Origin: an uncultured Latescibacterota bacterium
GTDB lineage: Bacteria > Latescibacterota > UBA2968
Direction of reading: 5' to 3'
Assembly (NCBI GenBank): GCA_951812755.1
Contig: OX638329.1
Coordinates: 4,286,522-4,350,521, forward strand
DNA: 64,000 nt
In this document: positions 57,107 to 64,000 of the stretch, one piece after another
How the letters are laid out: each line of letters opens with the position of its first letter
Position numbering within the stretch: position 1 is the stretch's first letter
Position numbers and translations under genes: made by a program
The notes under the pieces: model-generated
Told to the model about the DNA's origin: nothing
The model's input: only the letters and a program-made list of their open reading frames with translations
The model's database searches: none

Positions 57107-58555
57107 ATGAACATCATTCTCTTAATCATCGACACCCTGCGCTACGACTATATCGGTGCCAACGGCAATGAATGGATCGAAACGCCCAACCTCGACCGCT
57201 TAGCCTCACAATCCTGGTGTTTCGACCGTGCCTTCGCAGCGAGCTTTCCCACCATCCCCTATCGCACCGACGTCATGACCGGCAAATACGGCAGTCCCTT
57301 TCACGCCTGGAAACCACTACCCTTCAACACCAACGCACTGCCGTCTGTCCTCGGCGAAGCAGGCTATGCAACGCAACTCCTGCACGACACACCCCACCTC
57401 GTCAATGGAGGTCACGCCTTCGATTATCCCTTTCACACCTGGACCTTCATTCGCGGTGCAGAAGTTGACCGCGCCTGGATAAATGACGAAGCCAAATGGC
57501 CCAGCAACTGGGCAAAAGACCCGCTCTTTGACATCCTTGAAGACGAGCTCCCAACACCAACCATTCAATATGCCCGCACCAACAGAGGCCGCGAAAACTT
57601 AGACGACTGGAACTGCGCCAGACTCTTCAACACCGCCGCCGAGTTTCTCCGCGACAATAAAAACCGGGAAAATTTCTTCCTCTGGATCGACTGCTTCGAC
57701 CCCCACGAACCCTGGGACATGCCCCCCGAATTCATGCTCAAATACGACAAAACGCCTGACTATGACGGTCGGCTCGATCCCCGCATATTCAAGGGTGGAA
57801 CGCAAACCCGCAGCAATCCCGACCTGCCCGATCAGGCCAGAGCACGCATCAAAGCCAGTTATGCAGCCAAAGTCACCTGGATGGACCACTGTTTTGGCCG
57901 CTTCCTCGAAGCCTTTGAAGCCACGGGCCTGTCCAAAAACACCGCCATCCTCGTCGCAGGCGATCACGGCACCAACGTCGGTGAACGCGGCAAAATCGGC
58001 AAAGGCGCACCCGTTCGCGAACAAGAAATCCACATCCCACTCTTCATCAAAACACCCGAAGGCGACACAGGTCGCAGTTCTGCCATCTTTCAACCACAAG
58101 ATTTCTTCGCCACCATCGCCAACCTATCAGGCGCGCCTGTTCCCGACAATATCGAAAGTCACGACATCCTCAACGCTGCGCGTGAAAACAGCATGGGCCA
58201 CCGCGAAATCGCTCTATCAGGCATAGCTCGCGGCAAAGCTATGCGACATCTTCAACGCGGCTACTTTACCGTCTTCGACCAGGAAGGCTATCTCGAATGG
58301 CACCCCAACCCCGAAGACAGCATCCTCACCCCCTACGGCTCTCTGGACAATATCGCTTCTGAAAATCCCGATCGCGTTAAAAACCTTCACGCCTCAGGCA
58401 TCGCCGAACTCGAACGCCGCAATGCCGACCCCATCTTCATCGACTGGCTCAAAAATGGCGCCCCCGGCAATGTACCCGAATGCAATCTCTTCGACGGCTA
58501 CCCCGGCCCCGAAGGCTTTGAAATGTACTCCGCCAGAAGCTACCAGGGCACTTAA
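57107..58555 (+). CDS. Sulfatase-fold hydrolase with Thr at the modification site
   Basis: A 482-residue alkaline-phosphatase-superfamily protein. LIIDTLRYDYIG (6-17) is the metal-binding start and AGDHGTNVGERGK the second site. At the signature position it reads T49-I-P-Y-R53 followed by TDVMTGKYG, so the formylglycine Cys or Ser is Thr. It cannot be a normal formylglycine sulfatase; it may use Thr as a direct nucleophile (phosphatase or phosphodiesterase-like) or be inactive. The remaining metal ligands look intact, favouring activity. It lies 48 bases after a canonical sulfatase. Confidence 0.85.
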   Translation: MNIILLIIDTLRYDYIGANGNEWIETPNLDRLASQSWCFDRAFAASFPTIPYRTDVMTGKYGSPFHAWKPLPFNTNALPSVLGEAGYATQLLHDTPHLVNGGHAFDYPFHTWTFIRGAEVDRAWINDEAKWPSNWAKDPLFDILEDELPTPTIQYARTNRGRENLDDWNCARLFNTAAEFLRDNKNRENFFLWIDCFDPHEPWDMPPEFMLKYDKTPDYDGRLDPRIFKGGTQTRSNPDLPDQARARIKASYAAKVTWMDHCFGRFLEAFEATGLSKNTAILVAGDHGTNVGERGKIGKGAPVREQEIHIPLFIKTPEGDTGRSSAIFQPQDFFATIANLSGAPVPDNIESHDILNAARENSMGHREIALSGIARGKAMRHLQRGYFTVFDQEGYLEWHPNPEDSILTPYGSLDNIASENPDRVKNLHASGIAELERRNADPIFIDWLKNGAPGNVPECNLFDGYPGPEGFEMYSARSYQGT

Positions 58556-58575
58556 CTTCATCCAGGGAAGCACTT

Positions 58576-59691
58576 ATGGACGCGAACCCAAACAAAGCAG
58601 ATTATGAGATCACCCCCAAAAACCCACCGAACGATGGTATTCTCTTCGTCGATCACGCCCCGGCAAGAAGGGGTGGAAATCTCGGGCACGCACTGGTGGA
58701 GTATGAGGACGGGAAAATTCTCGCCTTTTATCCCAACTGCAACGAGGACAACAAAGGTCACTCGGCCGTGGGATGGATGGAATACAAGCGTTCTGAAGAC
58801 TACGGCGAAACCTGGAGCGAGCCAATCGTGCTTGACTATTCAAAAAACCTGTTCGACGAGGGGCAAAAAGGAGGACCCAACACCGAGAAATTTTCTGCCT
58901 TCGGCGAGAAAGCAGTTCTGACAGACAACGGTGACATCGTCATCTTCTTCCTCGTGTGTAACATCACGAACGACGCTATTTGGAGGCGTTTTCAGATCCC
59001 GACCTACATCATCAGTGAAGATGGAGGACACACATGGAGTGAGCCGTATGAACTGTGCGACAACCGGGGAAGGCTCTACGATGCCCGGTATTACAACGGA
59101 GAGATACTCGCGCTTCACTTCAAGAATGACAATGAGATCAACTTCCTGGGCAACCAGGACGAACACATGTATCAGTTGTATGTGAGCAAAGACAGCGGCA
59201 GGACATTCGAGCTGCGCAGTGAGCTTCCCTTTGACACCACCGGAAAATCGTATGGCACTATGGGGAAGCTCGCCTCGGGAAGCATCATTGTCTATATATA
59301 CAACAAGAACGCTGAGGACACGATGGACTATGTGATAAGCGACGACGGCGGTCACACCTGGTCCGAACCGAAGATCGCACACTTTAAAAAGAAGATCCGG
59401 AATCCTCAGATGGCCGTGCTAAACGGCTGTTATTTCCTGACCGGACGAAGTGGAAGTTACGGTGAGCAAGTGGAAAAAGGCCACTTTCTTCTGTATTCTT
59501 CAAAAGATGGTCTTAACTGGGATGATGGCACCATCTTGAGGATGCGCGAGGCAGGGACAGGCGCGTATTCGAACAGCATCGTGGTTGGTTCACACAATCC
59601 CAACAGACAGAACCGCCTGCTGATACAATCATCACACGCGTATGAACTGAGCCTGACCAACCTCCTACACTGGTGGATCGATACGACATAA
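58576..59691 (+). CDS. Sialidase/neuraminidase-like BNR protein
   Basis: A 371-residue six-blade propeller protein. Asp boxes (S-x-D-x-G-x-T-W/F) appear as SEDYGETWSEP, SEDGGHTWSEP, SKDSGRTFELR and SDDGGHTWSEP. The N-terminal ARRGGNLGHALVEYEDGKIL fits BNR_2 sialidases. No signal peptide is visible. It may release sialic acid or act on a related sugar; it ends HWWIDTT. It lies 20 bases after the Thr-type sulfatase-like gene and probably shares its transcript. Its 3' end is copied at 55766-55805. Confidence 0.85.
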   Translation: MDANPNKADYEITPKNPPNDGILFVDHAPARRGGNLGHALVEYEDGKILAFYPNCNEDNKGHSAVGWMEYKRSEDYGETWSEPIVLDYSKNLFDEGQKGGPNTEKFSAFGEKAVLTDNGDIVIFFLVCNITNDAIWRRFQIPTYIISEDGGHTWSEPYELCDNRGRLYDARYYNGEILALHFKNDNEINFLGNQDEHMYQLYVSKDSGRTFELRSELPFDTTGKSYGTMGKLASGSIIVYIYNKNAEDTMDYVISDDGGHTWSEPKIAHFKKKIRNPQMAVLNGCYFLTGRSGSYGEQVEKGHFLLYSSKDGLNWDDGTILRMREAGTGAYSNSIVVGSHNPNRQNRLLIQSSHAYELSLTNLLHWWIDTT

Positions 59692-59712
59692 GCACTCTAA
59701 ATGGAGATATTC

Positions 59713-60171
59713 ATGTTGAAAATTCGTCGTTATCAGGCTTCTGACCACAATGAAGTCTGGAATCTACACAACTTAGCACTGGATCAGGTGGAAGCGAATG
59801 CAGGCAGCGGCGCTCAAGACAATGATCTCCATACTATTGAAGAGACATATATAGCTGACAAAGGCGAGTTTCTGACAGGGTTCTGCGAAGAGAAACTGGT
59901 TGCAATAGGTGCCTTGCAACGAATTTCAGATGATAAGGCAGAGATTAAAAGGATGCGCGTTCACCCTGATTTTCAAAGACGAGGATTTGGTCAGACGATT
60001 CTAAATAGACTTGAGAAGAGAGCAGATGATTTGGGTTATAAAATACTTTGCCTGGATACAACAGTGCAGCAAATTGCGGCTCGCAAACTATATGAAAAGA
60101 ACGGATATTGTGAAATTGAACGGCAGAAGATATCCGGATTCGATGTGATTTTTTTTGAAAAGAGACTGTGA
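59713..60171 (+). CDS. GNAT-family N-acetyltransferase
   Basis: A 152-residue protein from the ATG at 59713 (GGAG upstream); an ATG at 59701 would lie on the SD itself. MRVHPDFQRRGFGQTILNRL (about 81-100) is the acetyl-CoA pyrophosphate loop, and LYEKNGYCEIER the C-terminal motif B. Substrate unknown. It converges with the minus-strand gene ending at 60182. Confidence 0.88.
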   Translation: MLKIRRYQASDHNEVWNLHNLALDQVEANAGSGAQDNDLHTIEETYIADKGEFLTGFCEEKLVAIGALQRISDDKAEIKRMRVHPDFQRRGFGQTILNRLEKRADDLGYKILCLDTTVQQIAARKLYEKNGYCEIERQKISGFDVIFFEKRL

Positions 60172-60181
60172 GCGGCTCCAA

Positions 60182-60661
60182 TTACCAGTGCTCCGCAATC
60201 CTGACCAGAAAACGAGACAGCATTTCGGAGGCGATTCCCAATTCCTTCCGTTGGAGCATGGATTCAAGGAGCGCGATATCAAGTACATCTTGCCCAGCCT
60301 GCCACATACACGGCCTGATGCAGACAGGGATGCCGCCTTCGCTTCCATGAGCTTCATACCAGAGGGCATCTCGAGTCCTGGCTGCTGTGTGAGCAGATAG
60401 CTCCCTCAGAATGCCTGCGCCTATGATCTCGGTCGGGCTTGCAAGGCCAAGTTTCTCGTAGATCTTGTGCGCCCTGATGAACTTTCGAGCCGCTAAGCCC
60501 GGATAATTTGAGGAAGAAGGTGCATCACCGACTCCCCATATCTCCCTGTCTTCTACCCTCACACACTCCGTGCAATGCGTGCCCTCGTTGAGACATCGCA
60601 GCCCGAACTCGGAATCGATGTACTTCTGAACCATAGGATCGGGATCGCTGACCCGCAGCAT
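60182..60661 (-). CDS. Unrecognised protein carrying the LamG gene's first codons
   Basis: A 159-residue protein. The ATG at 60661 has AAGGAGG upstream. It begins MLRVSDPD, the same eight residues as the LamG/propeller gene at 51790, and the DNA around that start is also alike; the remainder is unrelated. It has a short Cys cluster (C30, C37 and C40 region) and segments such as GLAARKFIRAHKIYEKLGLA. The C-terminus RFLVRIAEHW looks natural. I do not recognise the family. Confidence 0.6.
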   Translation of the reverse strand: MLRVSDPDPMVQKYIDSEFGLRCLNEGTHCTECVRVEDREIWGVGDAPSSSNYPGLAARKFIRAHKIYEKLGLASPTEIIGAGILRELSAHTAARTRDALWYEAHGSEGGIPVCIRPCMWQAGQDVLDIALLESMLQRKELGIASEMLSRFLVRIAEHW

Positions 60662-60760
60662 GATTCCTCCTTGGTTTGAGCGGTTAAAAGCGATTAAAAG
60701 CAGAGCGAGGTCTATAATCAAAGCTACGTCTCGCAAGCCGAATTAAAAAAAATAGAAATG

Positions 60761-60952
60761 TTAAGCACCCTTCCTATCTCCGGAAAAGTCCCGACGGCCG
60801 TGTGCAATCTTCTCAATGCTGTCGATGTCGTCATCGGAGAGTCCCTCATAGACCTTTGCAGCCAGTTCAAGAAGATCCTCGAAACTTTCTTCAAAAGACG
60901 TTTCTATTACAATACGGACATGCTGACCCTCAGAGACTGTTTTAAAACTCAT
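60761..60952 (-). CDS. C-terminal half of a DUF104-type antitoxin
   Basis: A 63-residue protein from ATG at 60952. SEGQHVRIVIE followed by DLLELAAKVYEGLSDDDIDS and KIAHGRRDF corresponds to the middle and end of DUF104/AF2212-like antitoxins as I know them. The family's opening (EAVYENGVFRPLEP) is missing here but present on the same strand at 61104-61187, beyond a MITE-like element. It may still be expressed from the new ATG; more likely it is the distal half of a split gene. Confidence 0.55.
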   Translation of the reverse strand: MSFKTVSEGQHVRIVIETSFEESFEDLLELAAKVYEGLSDDDIDSIEKIAHGRRDFSGDRKGA

Positions 60953-60962
60953 TTTGCCCCTT

Positions 60963-61094
60963 CTCAGCGATGCGCTATTGCACTGTCATTCTGAGCGGAG
61001 CGCAGCGGAGTCGAAGAATCTCTTACCAACTCAGGTGGAAAAGATGCTTCGGCTACGCTCAGCATGACAAAACGCCGGACATCCGTAGCATCAG
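60963..61094. mobile_element. MITE-like element, copy 3 (degraded)
   Basis: The interior is the same as copies 1 and 2: TCATTCTGAGCGGAGCGCAG, GAGTCGAAGAATC, AGGTGGAAAAGATGCTTCGG and CGCTCAGCATGACA. The right end ATCCGTAGCATCAG has two mismatches to the family end; the left end is eroded. There is no clear 7-bp duplication, but GTTTTAAAA occurs just outside both ends (minus strand). It lies between two halves of a DUF104-type gene. Confidence 0.75.
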
Positions 61095-61103
61095 GTATTA
61101 ATT

Positions 61104-61187
61104 TTAAAACAGCTTCTCAGACAGTTTAGGAGGGTTCAAAGGTCTGAAGACTCCATTTTCATATACGGCATCCATAGGCTGTTTCAT
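61104..61187 (-). pseudogene. N-terminal half of a DUF104-type antitoxin
   Basis: The minus strand from ATG at 61187 reads MKQPMDAVYENGVFRPLNPP, then KLSE and a premature stop after KLF, 27 residues in all. The AVYENGVFRPL motif is the hallmark of DUF104 antitoxins. GGGAGG lies upstream. The reading frame is cut just before the expected EG-xx-VRV segment, which is found at 60928 downstream. The frame is too short for the track and clearly broken. Confidence 0.8.
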
Positions 61188-61209
61188 CGAGTCCCACACC
61201 TCCCTCTCA

Positions 61210-61369
61210 TTAAAATAGTTGAGAACTTTTAAACCAATCATGAAACAAGACACTAACAGTCCATCTCTAATAAGATGTACGAAAATATAGCTGGTTTCGA
61301 TTTAGAATCAAGCAATGTTCTTGTAAAGTATTTATTTTTCAACCTCATAAACTGTCGCAAGAAGTGAAC
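61210..61369. repeat. Duplicated intergenic leader, copy B
   Basis: Pairs with 51814-51974 in the same orientation. It lies upstream of the split antitoxin (minus) and the GNAT gene at 61414 (plus). Together with the MITE and the antitoxin halves it fills the 460-base gap 60953-61413. Confidence 0.82.
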
Positions 61370-61413
61370 GACGGCATACCACTGAATCATATTTTATTAT
61401 CGAAAGGCCCCCC

Positions 61414-61962
61414 ATGATCGAATTACGTGGTACAAAAGTAGTATTACGGACAATGGAACGCGAGCATTGCCGCACTCTTTGGGAACATTATGAGATCGAG
61501 GAGCCAATTCCGACTGAACCAGTCAGGCCAGGTCATTCACTCGAAGGCTCGGAAAAATGGTTCGAGGAGATCCAGGAACAGCAAGGAAAGACTCAAATTT
61601 ACCTGGGCATCTTCAGCCTAGACGGAAATCTCCTTGGAGATATTCAGTTGTCGGAAATCGACTTGAGAAATCGCACCGCCAGCCTCGGTGCTGGCATTGC
61701 CCGCAGGAGGGACAGAGGTAAGGGGTACTGCACAGATGCTGCACTGGTAATCCTTCGATTCGGGTTTGAGCATTTGGACTTGTACAGGATTTCGGCTGAG
61801 ACAGCTTCCAATAATACGGGTGCCATCCGAGTTCTTGAGAAGCTCGGGTTTACTCAGGAAGGATGTGAGCGTGAAGCTATATATTGGTCCAATCGACGTT
61901 GGGACAGGCTCTTATTCGGGATTTTGCGAGCAGAATTTGAGTTCAGACATAATACAGTCTAA
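61414..61962 (+). CDS. RimJ/RimL-type GNAT acetyltransferase
   Basis: A 182-residue protein. MIELRGTKVVLRTMEREHCR is a standard start; GAGIARRRDRGKGYCTDAAL (about 92-111) holds the CoA loop; NNTGAIRVLEKLGFTQEG is the family's closing motif. Targets include protein N-termini, aminoglycosides or polyamines; none is indicated. It follows leader copy B, so its promoter may be shared with the methyltransferase at 52.2 kb. The MFS gene is 69 bases downstream, and a GNAT-efflux pair suggests drug resistance or export. Confidence 0.9.
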   Translation: MIELRGTKVVLRTMEREHCRTLWEHYEIEEPIPTEPVRPGHSLEGSEKWFEEIQEQQGKTQIYLGIFSLDGNLLGDIQLSEIDLRNRTASLGAGIARRRDRGKGYCTDAALVILRFGFEHLDLYRISAETASNNTGAIRVLEKLGFTQEGCEREAIYWSNRRWDRLLFGILRAEFEFRHNTV

Positions 61963-62031
61963 TGAGCGTGTACCGCCCGAACCGGGTAGAGGCAAAATTA
62001 AGAACTACCTATTGTCCAAAAGGAGAAATAA

Positions 62032-63270
62032 TTGATTCATCTGAATAGAGACGGGGCATGGGCTGGCGGCTTCTTTACTATATGGACGGGACAAACGCTG
62101 TCGTCTCTTGGAACTCAAGTTGCACAGTTTGCTCTGGTGTGGTGGCTTACGGAAAAGACAGGATCTGCGACCATTCTCGCGACCTCACTTCTCGTTGCCT
62201 ACCTACCAGAAGTCTTCTTGGCTCCCATCATTGGCACACTGAACGATAGATGGAACCGCCGAATCGTAATGATCATCTCGGATACGCTTGTTGCGATAGC
62301 CATGGCCGGTCTTGCTGGTCTTTTCTGGATGGACATTATCGAGATATGGCATATCTACGCAGTAAACTTCCTGGCGAGTATTGGTCGTGCATTTCAGGGC
62401 CTGGCGATGATAACTTCCACGCCTCTGATGGTGCCCGAAAAACATCTGGCCAGGATCCAGGGAACGAATCAAACCCTGCATGGAGTACTCAGTATGGGAG
62501 GGCCTCCCCTTGGAGCACTGGCACTGGCTGTGTTTGAGATACATATCATATTGGCCATCGATGTTTTGACTGCGATGCTTGCTATCGGCCCCCTCATCTT
62601 CATTATGATTCCACAGCCAAAAAGGATGGAGGGGAAGCATAACCCAGGGAGTGGAATCTGGGCTGATATGCTGGGAGGATTTCGTTATTTGTGGAGATGG
62701 ACTGGTCTTCGGAACTTAATCTTAATTGCTGCCGTATTAAACATATTTGGGAACACGAAGATGACCATCTCGCCCCTCTTGATAACAGATCACTTCAATG
62801 GAGGTGCTGCCGAACTTGGTTGGTTTAATTCTGCCTGGGGAGCCGGCATTGTCCTGGGAGGCCTTCTGGTCGGGGCCTGGGGAGGCTTCCGTCGCCGAAT
62901 CCTGACGACGATCTTCGGCTGGATAGTGTATGGCATTGGAACAATACTCGTAGGTATAGCCCCTCATACCCGTCTTACTTTAGCCATCACAGGCATAGCT
63001 TTAAGCGGCGTGGGTAGCTCGCTTATCAACGCGCCTCTCCGGGCGCTCCTTCAGGCCAATGTCGATCCCCATCTACAAGGCCGCGTATTTGGCGCTCTTC
63101 ATAGTTCCGTGCAGTTTACAACGATGCTCGGTCTCATCGTGATAGGTCCCGTAACCGATGTATTTGGCCCGCAGCCGTGGTTCCTAACAGGAGGATTACT
63201 GACCCTCGTTCTTGGAACATCTGCTCGGATGATTCCGTCTGTTGTTCATATCGAAGACAAAGAACCATGA
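62032..63270 (+). CDS. MFS transporter (macrolide-efflux-like)
   Basis: A 412-residue permease with TTG start at 62032 (AAAAGGAGAA upstream). About 12 transmembrane segments; FFTIWTGQTLSSLGTQVAQF opens helix 1, and GTLNDRWNRRIVMI is the loop 2-3 signature. It resembles MFS_3/MefA-like exporters. The short 5' segment AATAGAGACGGGGCATGGGC is copied at 55747. A second MFS tail fragment follows directly. The substrate is unknown. Confidence 0.88.
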   Translation: MIHLNRDGAWAGGFFTIWTGQTLSSLGTQVAQFALVWWLTEKTGSATILATSLLVAYLPEVFLAPIIGTLNDRWNRRIVMIISDTLVAIAMAGLAGLFWMDIIEIWHIYAVNFLASIGRAFQGLAMITSTPLMVPEKHLARIQGTNQTLHGVLSMGGPPLGALALAVFEIHIILAIDVLTAMLAIGPLIFIMIPQPKRMEGKHNPGSGIWADMLGGFRYLWRWTGLRNLILIAAVLNIFGNTKMTISPLLITDHFNGGAAELGWFNSAWGAGIVLGGLLVGAWGGFRRRILTTIFGWIVYGIGTILVGIAPHTRLTLAITGIALSGVGSSLINAPLRALLQANVDPHLQGRVFGALHSSVQFTTMLGLIVIGPVTDVFGPQPWFLTGGLLTLVLGTSARMIPSVVHIEDKEP

Positions 63271-63271
63271 C

Positions 63272-63427
63272 CTGGATCTATTTGCAGCGTTATCAGGTGG
63301 CTACCTTGGTGAAACTTTTGGCTGGGAGGCAACACTATTGATTTCAGCTACTGTAATGATGGTGGCCTTTACCTACTTGATATTGTCATCCGTTCGTGTC
63401 TCACCCGAAGCGATTGTGACAGAATAG
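63272..63427 (+). pseudogene. Remnant of a second MFS transporter C-terminus
   Basis: After the MFS stop the frame continuing from 63242 encodes AALSGGYLGETFGWEATLLI followed by a hydrophobic helix and SSVRVSPEAIV. That is the form of the last two MFS helices of a related exporter. It has no ribosome site or start of its own. I read it as the end of a deleted tandem transporter or a C-terminus lost by frameshift from the upstream gene. Confidence 0.6.
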
Positions 63428-63516
63428 ACAAGTCAGTCCTCATCGCAGCGACGAAAAACCCGGTCGATGCACTTCGAGACAAATAATGTGTAGTCGCCCC
63501 TATTAAGGAATAAAAC

Positions 63517-64000
63517 ATGTTAAAAAAAATAAAGCTACTCCGCACCGTTTCCATCGTGCTAACCTCGATTTCAGCAGCCGATACCGCCGAGTTCACCCTC
63601 GTCGATAAAAAAGCCGGGATCAAACCGGCGCCGCTGATCCTCTTTCCAGATGCACCACCTTTCACGCGCGAAGCCGCGATTGACCTTGCCGATTACATCG
63701 AGAAAACCTGTGGCACTCGACCGGAATGGATCGACGGTCCACCCCGCCAACTCCCAGATCGGGCCATCTGGGTGGGTTACCAACCGGCGCTTGATTCGCT
63801 GTTTCCAAAGATCGACTTCAACTTCCAACACCCCGAGGAAATCGTCATCGCAGCGAGCGAAAAGCACCTCGTAATCGCGGGGCGAGATCGTTGGGACCCC
63901 AACCACCTGATTGCACAGATCAACGGGAAACGGATCGAGGGAATCCAGCAAGAGTATGGGACTGTAAATGCGATCTATACGTTTCTGCACGATCGACTCG
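63517..64000 (+). CDS. DUF4838-type glycoside-hydrolase-like protein (5' part)
   Basis: ATG at 63517 with AAGGAA upstream; open to the window end (161 codons). A weak signal-like N-terminus (MLKKIKLLRTVSIVLTSISA) precedes a GH67N/GH20b-like domain: REAAIDLADYIEKTCGTRPE, AIWVGYQPALDSLFP, VIAASEKHLVIAGRDRWDPN and QQEYGTVNAIYTFLHDRLG. The latter phrase leads into the DUF4838 barrel in relatives I know. It should be a secreted glycan-acting protein. The antisense frame over this region is a shadow. Confidence 0.7.
   Translation, partial: MLKKIKLLRTVSIVLTSISAADTAEFTLVDKKAGIKPAPLILFPDAPPFTREAAIDLADYIEKTCGTRPEWIDGPPRQLPDRAIWVGYQPALDSLFPKIDFNFQHPEEIVIAASEKHLVIAGRDRWDPNHLIAQINGKRIEGIQQEYGTVNAIYTFLHDRL

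Noticed and set aside
63571-63990. 139-codon minus-strand open frame
   Set aside because: Shadow of the DUF4838-type gene, whose N-terminal domain is recognisable on the plus strand.

Overview
The window looks like a chromosomal piece of an uncultured, Gram-negative, polysaccharide-degrading bacterium. Seven sulfatase-fold enzymes, phytanoyl-CoA dioxygenase-like oxygenases, sugar-phosphate isomerase/epimerases, a Gfo/Idh/MocA oxidoreductase, LamG proteins and DUF4838-type glycosidase-like proteins together resemble gene content I associate with Poribacteria and Latescibacterota. That placement is inference from gene content; there is no rRNA or other phylogenetic marker. I saw no rRNA, tRNA or CRISPR array. 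Gene prediction used start context (Shine-Dalgarno, SD, spacing) and family length.

Region 1, about 1-15.9 kb, is a defence island. It opens with the end of a bacterial ubiquitin-like operon: multiubiquitin C-terminus, family-E E2, JAB-E1 fusion and DUF6527. A convergent three-gene operon with 4-nt overlaps follows: SNF2-type helicase with DUF3883, DUF1156 DNA methylase and DUF499 ATPase. Next come an unrecognised gene overlapping a HigA-like regulator, a broken chimera of a Mod-type methyltransferase N-terminus with DUF1016, an AAA ATPase/TOPRIM-like pair lying between two diverged direct repeats, and a possible DUF1156 tail fragment.

Region 2, 16-28 kb, is mainly a minus-strand catabolic block: two epimerase/isomerase-like proteins, two sulfatases, a GH5-like glycosidase, a GH29 fucosidase, a large DUF5060/DUF4038-like glycosidase with PKD and LamG domains, and an oxidoreductase. 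Region 3, 28.1-34.1 kb, appears more GC-rich. It holds an extradiol-dioxygenase-like VOC protein, an unknown protein, an NCS2-type permease, a YCII protein and KatG. A 23-codon ghost of a second katG 3' end sits at its outer edge.

Region 4, 34.4-50.2 kb, is plus-strand and mostly catabolic: a CNNM/CBS membrane protein, an SGNH-like secreted protein, PhyH oxygenases, three sulfatases, a ceramidase-like hydrolase, a DegT-type aminotransferase, a large secreted glycosidase-like protein and an aromatic-amino-acid-decarboxylase-like enzyme. Region 5, 50.2-64 kb, is a mosaic of small accessory genes (methyltransferase, DUF2441, a divergent DUF692/MNIO-like protein, Nudix, 2H phosphoesterase, two GNATs, MFS), two more sulfatase-fold proteins, a sialidase and a DUF4838 gene cut by the window end. 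It contains many recombination scars and gene fragments.

The clearest new structural signal is a short MITE-like repeat family. Two copies, at 19.9 and 43.1 kb, have about 14-bp terminal inverted repeats and are each bounded by a perfect 7-bp direct repeat. A third, degraded copy at 61.0 kb lies between two halves of a DUF104-type antitoxin gene.
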